Assembly: GCA_021831685.1 (NCBI GenBank)
Contig: JAKBMG010000134.1
Location: forward strand, 1-64,000
DNA: 64,000 nucleotides
Direction of reading: 5' to 3'
Source: Bacteroidota bacterium
GTDB lineage: Bacteria; Bacteroidota; Ignavibacteria; Ignavibacteriales; Ignavibacteriaceae
Made by a program: the position numbers and the translations under genes
Notes under the pieces: model-generated
Databases searched by the model: none
What the model was told of the DNA's origin: nothing
Seen by the model: only the letters and a program-made list of their open reading frames with translations
Shown here: one piece after another, positions 19,896-29,276 of the stretch
How the letters are laid out: each line of letters begins with the position of its first letter
Numbering within the stretch: position 1 is the stretch's first letter

Positions 19896-20165
19896 CTATG
19901 TTTGTGTAGATTTTAATTTCCCTTTATTATATTTATGAATTATACTCGAAATTAATGTTTGGTAGGGAATTCCTTCCTCTACTGCCTTTACTTGTATATC
20001 GTGATAATCTTTTGAAGTTAAGCGAATATTTATTCTTTTGCTTTTAGATATACTTTCCTTTGCAGCTTTCACATAAACTTTTTGGTCTTTCTTTTTAATA
20101 GGCTTCCACTCACCTTTTTCATAAGACTCAATTAACTCTTTTTCTTCTTTATCTAAATATTTCAT
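19896..20165 (-). CDS. CopG/BrnA-like antitoxin
   Basis: An 89-residue protein. The C-terminal half, INIRLTSKDYHDIQVKAVEE followed by GIPYQTLISSIIHKY, is a ribbon-helix-helix DNA-binding domain; the N-terminal half (ELIESYEKGEWKPI) is the usual linker that binds the toxin in this family. It starts two bases after the stop of the putative toxin gene. The pair is expected to repress its own promoter. Confidence 0.8.
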   Translation of the reverse strand: MKYLDKEEKELIESYEKGEWKPIKKKDQKVYVKAAKESISKSKRINIRLTSKDYHDIQVKAVEEGIPYQTLISSIIHKYNKGKLKSTQT

Positions 20166-20167
20166 TT

Positions 20168-20446
20168 CTAATCTTCCTTATTTAAATATTTTTTAGTCGC
20201 TTCTCTGCTTGGGTAAATTGTCTTCAGAAAATACTTTTCTTCATCTTCAACAAATGGAACAACGTATGCATAATCTCTGACTTCTACTATAAATATTCTT
20301 TGACCAGGATATTTTTGTTTATTCGGATGCTCAACTACTTCTAACAATTTGTTATTTGAAAGTGATAATACAATCTCTTCAAAAGAAATATTTCTTGTTT
20401 CTTTTAAGAGATTATTTTTATCCTCGTCCCAGGCAAAATACTTCAT
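20168..20446 (-). CDS. BrnT-like toxin
   Basis: A 92-residue protein starting KYFAWDEDKNNLLKETRNIS, with FEEIVLSLSN and the strand RIFIVEVRDYAYVVPFVEDE, matching the small BrnT/RelE-like RNase toxin layout. Toxin gene first and RHH antitoxin second is the normal order for brnTA-type modules. Toxicity is inferred from family only. Both flanks are gene-free repeat-rich DNA, as expected for a mobile module. Confidence 0.7.
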   Translation of the reverse strand: MKYFAWDEDKNNLLKETRNISFEEIVLSLSNNKLLEVVEHPNKQKYPGQRIFIVEVRDYAYVVPFVEDEEKYFLKTIYPSREATKKYLNKED

Positions 20447-20628
20447 TTATTGGATTCCTTTTTGTGTGCCTATTTGACACAAGCAAAAATTAATAAAGCC
20501 TTACGATTAAATCAAGCCACTGCTTTTATATTTTAGATGCAGTATCTGATGCGGTATAACTGGACTCTTAACTCCAGCGCCCATATTGGCAACATGGGTA
20601 AAAAATCATCGTAGGCTTTAAACATTTA

Positions 20629-23600
20629 TTATTTTAAAATTCTAACGAAACCGCCATAACGATTGTTGGGTCTGAAATTTAATTTTTGGAAGAATGCCTT
20701 TAAGTAAAAATGTGTGGTGACAGTTTTAATCCCATCAGAACTTAATCTTGCACAAAAGTCTTCTATAAGCTTCCCTGCAAGACCGCGGCTACGGTATTGC
20801 CTTGCGATTTCAATTCCTTCAATTTGAGCAATTTTTGGAAAGAGTAATTTATAACATAAACCGCCCACAATTATGTCTTCATTGTCGTTATCAACTATTA
20901 TTAAATAATGAAGATCATTTTCAATTTTTAATGGATAATTATCAAGAATAAATAATTTGTAAAGACTGCCGGTTTCCGAAGGAGTAACCGGCCTTCTAAT
21001 AGAGTAAGTTAATCCTAAAGAGTCCTTAATCTTTGTTTTGATTACAAGCTTTGAGCTTTCTTCTTCACCGCTCGTAGATAGTTCCAAATTAGAATTATAG
21101 GATAATTTTGGGAAGGCAATTTTGTTAAAAACTTCTTTGTCGGTTTTATCTGTTAGCAATTCAAGCAGTTCTAATAATTCTAATCTTTTAACGGCAGGTT
21201 GATCCGGAAATTTATTTAGCGAAAAAATAAGTTTGTCAAACAAAGACAAAATATTTTTGGGATAAAATGAAAAATAAGTTTCTTTGTAAAAAGTGTATCT
21301 CATTACTTCCGGATACTTTTCTAACCGGTATACAGTAAACATATTATTTACAAACTCCGCCTTTGCTTTTTGTGTAACCATAGGATCTTCGTTCAACCAA
21401 TTCCTGTAATCATGGATGGCACTTGAAACAAAGGAATTTATAAACGGCTGTGATGTTAATTTTTCTAAATAAGGGTCTATTCTTATAGCCAATTCCCTGG
21501 TCACAGAGTTTATAGATTTATTTTGAAATTCATTTTTTACGTTTTTGAGGAATGTAATCCCTTCTTCCAATCCGAGACCTTCCAAGCAGGAGTCAAAAAT
21601 CCATTCTGTATAAATATAGCCCTTACTTTGAGGGTAATTTGAAATTGTTTGTAAATAAAAATTATTGAATAGCGATTCAACTAATTCAGCAGAACTTGAG
21701 TAATTATGCCAACCGCTAATAGACAATATCTTTGTGCCCTCTTTGAAATAAGGTTCCTGGACAACTACGTTTGATGGAGAAATATAACCGGGGATTACTT
21801 CGTAATTGCTGTTCTTTAGTAAAACGAAAAATGCAGTCATGCCTCTTCTAAATAAAATCTCCCATTCGCTTATATAATAATTGTTTTGTGAAAAATTGCT
21901 TATAGAAGAAAGCTGGCGAATCTTTTCCCAAACAGTAAGATCATTTATGAAATCAAATGAAATTACTCCCAAGGTTGATCTGAAATTGCCAAGCTTTGGC
22001 AGAACATATCCACCTGAAGATTTTTGTGCAATTTTAATCATCAAATAGATTGTATCTAAAACCTTTTTTCTTGTTATATCCGGTGTAATTAAAATAATAA
22101 AATCATAATGATTGAAATTTTTCTTATTAATACTTAAGCGGTATAAAAATCTTTTCTGTGAAGCGCTAAGCTTTGTGATGTAAATCCCATAATCGCTTAC
22201 CTCGTTTAGGTTAAAATTATCTTCATCAAAAATTAAAAGGAAGGCCTCTTTTAAAAAAGTAGATGTAAACAGAATATTCTCAATACGTTCGACTTCTTTA
22301 CCGGAAATAGTATCCTGGAAAACGATTTTATTCCGCCAATTTTCATGAATTTTTTCATATGATGAAAGCTTAAGTCTTGCTTCAAACCATTGTGAAAGTT
22401 CTTTATAAAGCATTTTTGCATATTTTGAAATTCGCTTGTCCTGCTTATGCAAAATCCAATTGATCAATTCAGTTCTTATCAAAGGATAAGATGTTGGATG
22501 ATGATAAGCATACTTTGTAATTAAATCCAAAATAAGTTTGAATTGTGAAATAGCTATATCCGAGACTGGCCAACTTAATGTATTGCGATATGATTCCAAT
22601 CTTTGCCTAATTGCACCTAAGCGGAATCCTTCCATTTTATCAAAGCTAATTTCTTCAATAATATTTTTACTCAAAAAAGTTTTACCGCTGTTTATAAAAG
22701 AAGGCAAATATCTGTTGAAATCAATTTGTGGTTGATTCAAAAGTAGAATTTTATAGGCGTAACTTCTTACAGAAAACTTTGGATGGTTAGCAAGACATTC
22801 AAGACGCCTGCTGAGAAGATTTTCAACCTTGTGTTCAACGTTTGGGAAAACGGATTCGATCTTTTTTAGAGATTCAAGAATATCATTTTCCTGTCCAAAC
22901 AATAAAACCGTTATTATGTTATTTAAATCTTCAATGCCGATAGCGACATGAGAAATATTCACCATCGAATTATTTTTATTACTATTATTATTACTTCCGA
23001 AATCAAAAAATATTTGCGATGATATATTTGAGAAATCCATTTCCCAATCTTCTTTACAAACCGCAAAATTTATCAAGCTGCTATTCCCAACCCAAAGAAT
23101 CGGCTGGCGAACGAAAATTCCCAGATCAATTGAATCTGACTTTATAACATATTCGAAATCGCCAATACGGGTTCTATTTTGAACGGGATTATCTATGATG
23201 GTTAAGAATATATTTTTATTCTTAATTAAAATTCCATTTGGCTTGCATTCAAAATCTTCTTCAGTTAAACCAAGGTCTTTAAGTATCCACAAAGGAATAA
23301 TTACTTTTTTTGTTCCACATGAAATTCGCAAATCTGATTTTTTATACAATTCATTAATTTCATGTTGGAAATTAGTTTCGATAATTTTTCTTTTGAAAGT
23401 ACCTTTTGGAGTAAGTTCTCCTTTGCTTTCTTCAAAATTTCTATTAATAATAGAAAACTTAACAATCCTTTCATATGCGCTTAAACCTAAATTAACTGAA
23501 GAGACAATTGAGCTAAAATAATCCCTTAACTTTCCTTGTGAATTAGCTTGGTTTATAAAAGGCTCATTATAATCAGGAACAATTAGAAGCGTGTTATATG

Positions 23601-25227
23601 GCTTCATATCTCCCGCAACAAAGGCTCGCTTTAAACCGGGTATATTTTCAAATTTCTTTTCGATAAAAGCAGGCGCAACAGTTTGTCCCTTGATATTTTT
23701 ATAAATATCCTTAACGCGGTCGATGATAAATAAATAACCATTTTCATCTTGCTTAAACAAATCTCCGGTTGAAAGCCATTTTGTTTGTCGAGAACCAGCA
23801 GATAAATCGTCTAAATATTTTGCAATATATTCACCTGAAATTTGAAGCTCACCGTCATCTGTAAATTTTATTGAGACACCCGGTAGAGGTTTGCCTACAG
23901 AATCTTTTATATATTTTCCGGGAGGAGTCATGCAAACTCCGCCGGTAGCCTCTGTCATTCCAAAACCGCTGCAAAGATCTATTCCGCTTGCATTAAAAAA
24001 CCTAAATACTTTTGGCTCCAAATATCCGGCTGCAGAAATTCCCCATCTTAAATTGTTTCCGACTAAACCGGATAGCACGCCTTGTTTAGATTGAATATCT
24101 TTCTTTAGAATTATTTCTTCCCTAAATTTATCATAAATTTGATTCCACCTTAATGGAATGCTAACGAGACCAGTAGGATTAATTTCTTTCATTAAATTCA
24201 TTAAGGAATCAACATCGTTTTTACCTGCAAAAACATACGTTCCGCTCCAAAAAATTGCGCCCATCATTTCAAAATATCTTCCGAACGTATGAAATAAGGG
24301 AAGATAGCATAACAGAACTTCATTGTTACCTACCTTTGGCAAAACTGCTGCTCTTGCAAACCTTTTTGATAGAATATTGTGGTTTGAAAAGGCAACACCT
24401 TTCGGCATTCCGGTGCTGCCGGAAGTGAACATTACCGTAGATATTTCATCAAGCTGAAAATGTTTTCTGTTCCCTAACAGTTTTTGAATTTCATCTTCAT
24501 TAACGTTAGAAAGCATCGATTGATAGTTTATTATTCCTTCTTCCTTCGGCAATTCAGAAAGTCCGGCATAGACTATTAAAAAAAATGTTTCTGATTTTTC
24601 TCTGACTTTTCTTAAAATCTCCAAGCGCTTTTCTGAGTCGGTAACTACAATATTAAAATTAAGTTTGTTAAAGATGTGTATGAGAGTCTCGATGTTAAAA
24701 TGTATATGCAAAGGAGAAATAAAGATATCGTATGAAAGACAGGCTAAGTCGCAACATGCTGTTTCAAGTGAATTATCAGAATAAATTGCTACTTTGGGTT
24801 GAGAGTCTTTCAGCTTGAAAAATGAAACTGCAATATTTTTGAGAATAGAATCGATCCGTTTATAGGAATAATTATTTTTTATTTTGTCGTTAAAACGAGA
24901 GAATAAAATTTTATCAGGGTGAGTAAATACTCTTTGTTCAAATAGTTTTTGAAACGAATAGTCCGACAGCTTGATAATTTTAAAAACAACCCCAGCCCAA
25001 CGGCATGTTTCATCAGTTTGACTTAGATTAAGAAGGAAAGCCGGGTATCTAGTCAAATCTAAAAACTTGTGCCATGTTTCTTTTTCGATTTCGGAGGATT
25101 TACCAGAGGCAATAATTTCTTCGGCTGTTTTTAAGATTTCCTTTGCAAGTTGCGGTTCAATGGAATCTGGTAAAGTTGTGCCGGCAAGATTTAATCTCTC
25201 CTTAAAAGTAACAGTTAGTTCTTCCAT
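20629..25227 (-). CDS. giant AMP-forming ligase-GNAT fusion protein
   Basis: A 1532-residue protein. Residues 100-620 are an adenylate-forming acyl-CoA synthetase-like domain with the phosphate-binding motif TSGSTGMPKG at 268-277, the aromatic GFGMTEATGG motif, STGD followed by IIDRVKDIYKNIKGQ, and a C-terminal Lys region TPKGTFKRK. Residues of about 640-1370 match nothing I recognise; they are helical-looking and acidic. The last 150 residues form a GNAT acetyltransferase (IEIARQYRSRGLAGKLIEDF, acetyl-CoA loop). A ligase that activates an acid and a terminal acetyltransferase in one chain suggests acyl or lysine acylation, but no substrate can be named. Last gene of the bshA operon. Confidence 0.8.
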   Translation of the reverse strand: MEELTVTFKERLNLAGTTLPDSIEPQLAKEILKTAEEIIASGKSSEIEKETWHKFLDLTRYPAFLLNLSQTDETCRWAGVVFKIIKLSDYSFQKLFEQRVFTHPDKILFSRFNDKIKNNYSYKRIDSILKNIAVSFFKLKDSQPKVAIYSDNSLETACCDLACLSYDIFISPLHIHFNIETLIHIFNKLNFNIVVTDSEKRLEILRKVREKSETFFLIVYAGLSELPKEEGIINYQSMLSNVNEDEIQKLLGNRKHFQLDEISTVMFTSGSTGMPKGVAFSNHNILSKRFARAAVLPKVGNNEVLLCYLPLFHTFGRYFEMMGAIFWSGTYVFAGKNDVDSLMNLMKEINPTGLVSIPLRWNQIYDKFREEIILKKDIQSKQGVLSGLVGNNLRWGISAAGYLEPKVFRFFNASGIDLCSGFGMTEATGGVCMTPPGKYIKDSVGKPLPGVSIKFTDDGELQISGEYIAKYLDDLSAGSRQTKWLSTGDLFKQDENGYLFIIDRVKDIYKNIKGQTVAPAFIEKKFENIPGLKRAFVAGDMKPYNTLLIVPDYNEPFINQANSQGKLRDYFSSIVSSVNLGLSAYERIVKFSIINRNFEESKGELTPKGTFKRKIIETNFQHEINELYKKSDLRISCGTKKVIIPLWILKDLGLTEEDFECKPNGILIKNKNIFLTIIDNPVQNRTRIGDFEYVIKSDSIDLGIFVRQPILWVGNSSLINFAVCKEDWEMDFSNISSQIFFDFGSNNNSNKNNSMVNISHVAIGIEDLNNIITVLLFGQENDILESLKKIESVFPNVEHKVENLLSRRLECLANHPKFSVRSYAYKILLLNQPQIDFNRYLPSFINSGKTFLSKNIIEEISFDKMEGFRLGAIRQRLESYRNTLSWPVSDIAISQFKLILDLITKYAYHHPTSYPLIRTELINWILHKQDKRISKYAKMLYKELSQWFEARLKLSSYEKIHENWRNKIVFQDTISGKEVERIENILFTSTFLKEAFLLIFDEDNFNLNEVSDYGIYITKLSASQKRFLYRLSINKKNFNHYDFIILITPDITRKKVLDTIYLMIKIAQKSSGGYVLPKLGNFRSTLGVISFDFINDLTVWEKIRQLSSISNFSQNNYYISEWEILFRRGMTAFFVLLKNSNYEVIPGYISPSNVVVQEPYFKEGTKILSISGWHNYSSSAELVESLFNNFYLQTISNYPQSKGYIYTEWIFDSCLEGLGLEEGITFLKNVKNEFQNKSINSVTRELAIRIDPYLEKLTSQPFINSFVSSAIHDYRNWLNEDPMVTQKAKAEFVNNMFTVYRLEKYPEVMRYTFYKETYFSFYPKNILSLFDKLIFSLNKFPDQPAVKRLELLELLELLTDKTDKEVFNKIAFPKLSYNSNLELSTSGEEESSKLVIKTKIKDSLGLTYSIRRPVTPSETGSLYKLFILDNYPLKIENDLHYLIIVDNDNEDIIVGGLCYKLLFPKIAQIEGIEIARQYRSRGLAGKLIEDFCARLSSDGIKTVTTHFYLKAFFQKLNFRPNNRYGGFVRILK

Positions 25228-25244
25228 AGATTCTTCTCAACTTT

Positions 25245-25580
25245 TTATTTTATCCACTCTTTCCAAATCTCCGGCCGGTAGCCAATGGTTGCTATATTTT
25301 GATTGCGGACAACCGGTGTTTTAAATAAGAGAGGATCGCTAAGTAGTTCAAACATAATATCATAAACCATAAAGGCTAAATTTCGTTTACGGAATTGAGT
25401 ACCGTTTTTATCAATCAAATCTTCCAAAGAAACAGAGCGCAATATATTTTCTAGCTCGCCTTTTGAAATGCCCTTTTCGGATAGGTCTCTAAATTGAAAT
25501 TGGATATTCCTCTCTTTAAAAAAGCGTTCGGCTTTTCGAGTATCACTGCATCTTTTTGTGCCGAAAATTTGAATATTCAT
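25245..25580 (-). CDS. ArsC/Spx-family protein
   Basis: A 111-residue thioredoxin-fold protein. FGTKRCSDTRKAERFF carries the single redox Cys (about residue 11) of the ArsC active site; the partner Cys of Spx proteins (CxxC) is replaced by Thr (CSDT). The C-terminal TPVVRNQNIATIGYRPEIW contains the cis-Pro region and the Arg typical of the family. The small size and the KNGTQFRKRNLA segment point to an uncharacterised ArsC-like reductase rather than true arsenate reductase. It lies in the bacillithiol (BshA) operon, so a link to thiol redox chemistry is plausible. Confidence 0.85.
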   Translation of the reverse strand: MNIQIFGTKRCSDTRKAERFFKERNIQFQFRDLSEKGISKGELENILRSVSLEDLIDKNGTQFRKRNLAFMVYDIMFELLSDPLLFKTPVVRNQNIATIGYRPEIWKEWIK

Positions 25581-25692
25581 ACTTGTATAAATTTATCTAT
25601 TGAAAAATAGGAAAAATAATCGGGAATTATTCCCCGTAAGCATTTGCCTGTAAATTCAAAAATATAATAAGGGAAATATATTGGGAATGAGT

Positions 25693-27126
25693 TTATAGAA
25701 ATGAAATTTCTTGTGTTCTCTTTGAGCGAGGAAACCTGCTTTTAATTCCGCCGTTTGCAATTACTGCCGTGCCTAGGATATAGTCACGATACTTCACAAC
25801 GCATTGCCCATCGAAGGGAGTATCTTTTCTGATTATTCCCCCTTCAAGATATTTCTTGAGATCGTCATGATTTTCAATTACGTAGATTTTTTTTGAAATG
25901 TGTTTTTCAAGAACCTGTGCCGCTTGGGTGTGAAGAGTTATTTTATTTCCTTTATCAATAAGCCCAAATTTTGTTCCAACCCTTTCGAAAAGCTCTAAAT
26001 TATTTTCTTCCCATTTGTTGTTAACGAAATAGATATCATTTTTTTTCTTAAGAAATTTATAGCTTGATAGGATATTGTTTTCAATACCGAATTCTTCTTC
26101 GACCATTTCCAAAAGTTTTCTTACCTCTTTATGCCGGTGATCCAATAATCGTGTTACGCTCGATTTTAAATCTAAAAGATCGGGCAAATTAGTTGCCCCG
26201 GTTTTCTTTAATTTCACAATAAAAAATCCGTCTGAATCAACTTCCCAAGGAACAATTCTTCGTGCCTTGGAAAGCGAAGGGTGAAAAATTTCACCATTGT
26301 AGCTCGTGAAAGCTTCTCTCGATTTAACGGGTAATTCGATTTCTTCAATTTCCACAGGATATTTTTGCAAGACTTTATGTATAACAAATTCATTTTCCTC
26401 AGGAGTAAGCGTACATGTTGAATAAACAATTTCTCCGCCGACTTTCGCCATTTTAATTGCAGCTATTAGTAGTCGTAGTTGAAGTTCTCCAAGCCGCGCT
26501 ACTCGTTCAAGCGACCACCAGTTGCTAACTTCTTCCTTCTTTTGAATAATCCCCAAACCGCTGCAAGGTGCATCGACTAATATTTTGTCAAAATATTCCG
26601 AAAATGTTTTACTTAATGTTTCACCCTTAAAATGCATTACTCCGGTGTTCATTAAATTCATTCTATCAATATTGTAAACAAGCATCTTCACTCTTTCAAG
26701 CGCAATTTCATTTGCAATCAATGTCCCTCTGCTGTTCATCATTTCGCCAAGCCCTGTTGTTTTAGAGCCGGGCGCAGAACAAAGATCCAAAACAATATCG
26801 TTTGATGATGGATTTAAAATCAACGGTGGTATCATCGAAGATAAACCTTGAATATAATATTGACCGATTATATGCTCGACCGTTTTTCCGAGGAATTGAT
26901 TTCCAGATTTTATTTTTAAGGCATTTGGAATCAGTTCGATTTCTTCAGTGCTAATCGACAAATCATCCCGGAGCCTTTTGATTAGGCTTTCCTTGCCGGC
27001 TTTTAAATTATTCACCCGGATGTATTGAGTTGGTTCCCGCCTTATAAAGTCAACATATTCATCCGCTGCATTTTTCCCGTAAAGTGATGTTAAATATGAT
27101 TTAATATTTTCACTAACTTCAATCAA
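25693..27126 (-). CDS. RsmB/RsmF-type (NOL1/NOP2/Sun) RNA m5C methyltransferase
   Basis: A 477-residue SAM-dependent methyltransferase for 5-methylcytosine in RNA. It has the SAM motif VLDLCSAPGSKTTGL (about residues 113-127), ILVDAPCSGLGIIQKKEE (motif IV with Cys) and VYSTCTLTPEENEFV (motif VI, nucleophilic Cys). The C-terminal 150 residues carry RsmF-like domains ending in a PUA-like region. The only fitting start is a TTG at 27126, about seven bases after the upstream stop. rRNA or tRNA is the usual target; RsmF (YebU)-like 16S methylation is likely. Confidence 0.88.
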   Translation of the reverse strand: MIEVSENIKSYLTSLYGKNAADEYVDFIRREPTQYIRVNNLKAGKESLIKRLRDDLSISTEEIELIPNALKIKSGNQFLGKTVEHIIGQYYIQGLSSMIPPLILNPSSNDIVLDLCSAPGSKTTGLGEMMNSRGTLIANEIALERVKMLVYNIDRMNLMNTGVMHFKGETLSKTFSEYFDKILVDAPCSGLGIIQKKEEVSNWWSLERVARLGELQLRLLIAAIKMAKVGGEIVYSTCTLTPEENEFVIHKVLQKYPVEIEEIELPVKSREAFTSYNGEIFHPSLSKARRIVPWEVDSDGFFIVKLKKTGATNLPDLLDLKSSVTRLLDHRHKEVRKLLEMVEEEFGIENNILSSYKFLKKKNDIYFVNNKWEENNLELFERVGTKFGLIDKGNKITLHTQAAQVLEKHISKKIYVIENHDDLKKYLEGGIIRKDTPFDGQCVVKYRDYILGTAVIANGGIKSRFPRSKRTQEISFL

Positions 27127-27133
27127 AATTGCT

Positions 27134-27562
27134 CTAATGCCTTACCAAGTTTAAGTGCCTAAAAATTTCATTGACTACATAGCTTGAATTTTTCATGCCG
27201 GGAAAATTCTTTTTGTAATCAGCTTCGATATGTCTAATTAAAGTATCCAGATATTCCTGGTAAAGTGTAATAGTTTCTAACACTTTCTCTTTTTTTGCAG
27301 GGAGAAGTATTTCTTTTGGTTTTGTCCTGTTAGCATAAATAAAATATTTCGCTTCATTATAATCAGATGCTTGGTGCACAGACTTACCGTCAGTCGTCAA
27401 AATTTCGTAACTGCCGAAGAATTCTTGCCCTACAACTAATGTTTTTTCCGGAAGGCTTATTGTTTTTGCTTCGTCAGTTTTTAGAAAATCGACAGGAAAC
27501 TCCTTCAATCCTTCCTCTGATAACTTAATTACCCAGTCTGTAATAAACTTTTTTTCGTTCAA
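27134..27562 (-). CDS. hypothetical protein, operon member
   Basis: A 142-residue soluble protein without a recognisable family. It contains LPEKTLVVGQEFFGSYEILT and a helical, lysine-rich second half (YQEYLDTLIRHIEADYKKNF). The start is a TTG three bases after the DNPH1-like gene's stop, so translation is probably coupled; the next gene, also with TTG, follows seven bases later. Its fixed place between a nucleotide hydrolase and an RNA methyltransferase is the only hint of function. Confidence 0.6.
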   Translation of the reverse strand: MNEKKFITDWVIKLSEEGLKEFPVDFLKTDEAKTISLPEKTLVVGQEFFGSYEILTTDGKSVHQASDYNEAKYFIYANRTKPKEILLPAKKEKVLETITLYQEYLDTLIRHIEADYKKNFPGMKNSSYVVNEIFRHLNLVRH

Positions 27563-27565
27563 TTA

Positions 27566-27982
27566 TTATTCAAAATCTTTTATAAAAGTGGAAATGGTAT
27601 TTTTCAAGTCGTTGGTGTTTGTGTATCCTATCACTTTGAGAAGCTTCGAATTGCATCCAGTAATCATAGCTGAAATTTTTTTTACTTTCTTATTATAAAG
27701 CGCGAGTACTGGAATTTTAATCTGGTACAAGCCAAAAGCAATTTCAAAGCCTACGCCTAAACTTGGTCCGGAAACTTCGGCTATTATTAAGTCACTTATT
27801 TTTAGCCAACTAATATCACGATTAAAAATTTCTTTTGCAGTTAAAGATTTCTTCCCTGAGAATTCTTTATTTAACTCAGACAAAGCTGTTAATCCTAAAG
27901 AATTAATGTGAGCAATAATTTCATCATAATATTTCTGATAGCTAACGTCTCCCTTAATTGGACCGGCGCAATAAATATTCAT
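27566..27982 (-). CDS. 2'-deoxynucleoside 5'-phosphate hydrolase / deoxyribosyltransferase-like protein
   Basis: A 138-residue Rossmann-type protein of the nucleoside 2-deoxyribosyltransferase family. IYCAGPIKGDVSYQKYYDEI holds the phosphate/ribose loop, NRDISWLKISDLIIAEVSGP the conserved Asp, and SLGVGFEIAFG the catalytic Glu. Small members with this pattern (DNPH1/Rcl type) cleave deoxynucleotide N-glycosidic bonds. It starts at the base next to the bshA stop. Confidence 0.85.
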   Translation of the reverse strand: MNIYCAGPIKGDVSYQKYYDEIIAHINSLGLTALSELNKEFSGKKSLTAKEIFNRDISWLKISDLIIAEVSGPSLGVGFEIAFGLYQIKIPVLALYNKKVKKISAMITGCNSKLLKVIGYTNTNDLKNTISTFIKDFE

Positions 27983-29107
27983 TTATAAATTTAATATTTC
28001 TTGATAAAAGTTTTCGTACAAAGGAATAATTTTTTCTTTACTGAAATTCTCTACTGACCTTTTGCGCGCATTAGCCGAGAAAATCTCGTACTTCTTTTCG
28101 TTTGTCAAAAGATCAATCGCATATTTAGCCATCCTGTCAATATCACCTATTTCAGCAATATAACCGGTTTCATTATGCTTTACTAACTCCGGCAAACCAC
28201 CCACACTTGATGAAATTACCGGAAGCCCGCAAGACATTGCTTCAAGTGCAGCAAGTCCGAAGCTTTCAGACTGTGAAGGAATTAAGAAAAGATCGGCAGC
28301 GTTTAATAGTTCTACAAGTGCCTCCTGCTTTCCCAAAAATTTTACATGCTCGCACAAGCTAAGTTCACGGCATAATCTTTCACATTCAGAACGATCCGGG
28401 CCATCGCCGACTAAAATTAATTTTGCAGGGATCTCCTTAATTACCTTTTCAAATATTCTAATCGTGTCGGTAACTCTTTTTACAGGTCTGAAATTGGAAG
28501 TGTGAATCAATATTTTTTCTCCCTTTGGTGCCACATGCTTCCTGAAACTACATGCACTAGCAGGCTTAAAAATTTCAGTGTCGACAAAGTTAGGAATTAC
28601 TTCTATTTCTTTTTCAATCGAATAATTTGTTAAAGTTTTTTCTTTTAAGAATCTTGATACTGCCGTTACGCCGTCGCTTTGTTCAATGCTAAATTTTACA
28701 AGAGGAAGAAATGACGGTTCAAGTCCGATTAAAGTTATATCTGTTCCATGAAGTGTGGTAATAACTTTAAGGTCTCTTTTTCCTTTTAAGATTTGCTTTG
28801 CCAAATATGCGCTGCTTGCATGCGGAATAGCATAGTGTACATGAAGCAAATCCAACTTTTCAAACTCAGCAATCTCCGACATCTTGCTTGCTAGTGCCAG
28901 ACTATAGAGTGGAAACTCGAACAGCGGATAGCTACTCATTTCAACTTCATGGAAAAAAATATTTTCAACAAAATCTGTAAGACGAAAAGGAAGTGCATAG
29001 CTGATAAAGTGAACCTGGTGCCCCTTTAATGCCAATTCTTTTCCGAGTTCGGTCGCAATTACACCGCTACCGCCGTAAGTAGGGTAGCAAGTTATTCCTA
29101 TTTTCAT
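27983..29107 (-). CDS. bshA: N-acetyl-alpha-D-glucosaminyl L-malate synthase
   Basis: A 374-residue GT4 glycosyltransferase that makes GlcNAc-malate, the first step of bacillithiol synthesis. The N-terminus IGITCYPTYGGSGVIATELG is diagnostic for BshA. DLLHVHYAIPHASSAYLAKQ, a THSSNFRPVKR-like region (IHTSNFRPVKRV) and PSQSESFGLAALEAMSCGLP with SSVGGLPE form the UDP-GlcNAc site. It is the first gene of a leftward operon whose other members include a redox-like ArsC protein. bshB and bshC are not in the window. Confidence 0.93.
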   Translation of the reverse strand: MKIGITCYPTYGGSGVIATELGKELALKGHQVHFISYALPFRLTDFVENIFFHEVEMSSYPLFEFPLYSLALASKMSEIAEFEKLDLLHVHYAIPHASSAYLAKQILKGKRDLKVITTLHGTDITLIGLEPSFLPLVKFSIEQSDGVTAVSRFLKEKTLTNYSIEKEIEVIPNFVDTEIFKPASACSFRKHVAPKGEKILIHTSNFRPVKRVTDTIRIFEKVIKEIPAKLILVGDGPDRSECERLCRELSLCEHVKFLGKQEALVELLNAADLFLIPSQSESFGLAALEAMSCGLPVISSSVGGLPELVKHNETGYIAEIGDIDRMAKYAIDLLTNEKKYEIFSANARKRSVENFSKEKIIPLYENFYQEILNL

Positions 29108-29276
29108 AAAATTCTAATTTCCGTAACTTTAATTTAAGTAATAAAATACTTTTAAAAGATAAATATAAATTTAATAATAATTGTTGTTTAGCCTCAAAGC
29201 TTACACTGAAATTCACTTGTTTTCTGCAAACAAGAATTTTTAGTGTCGATTTATTTTTCAAAGAATAGTTATTTGT

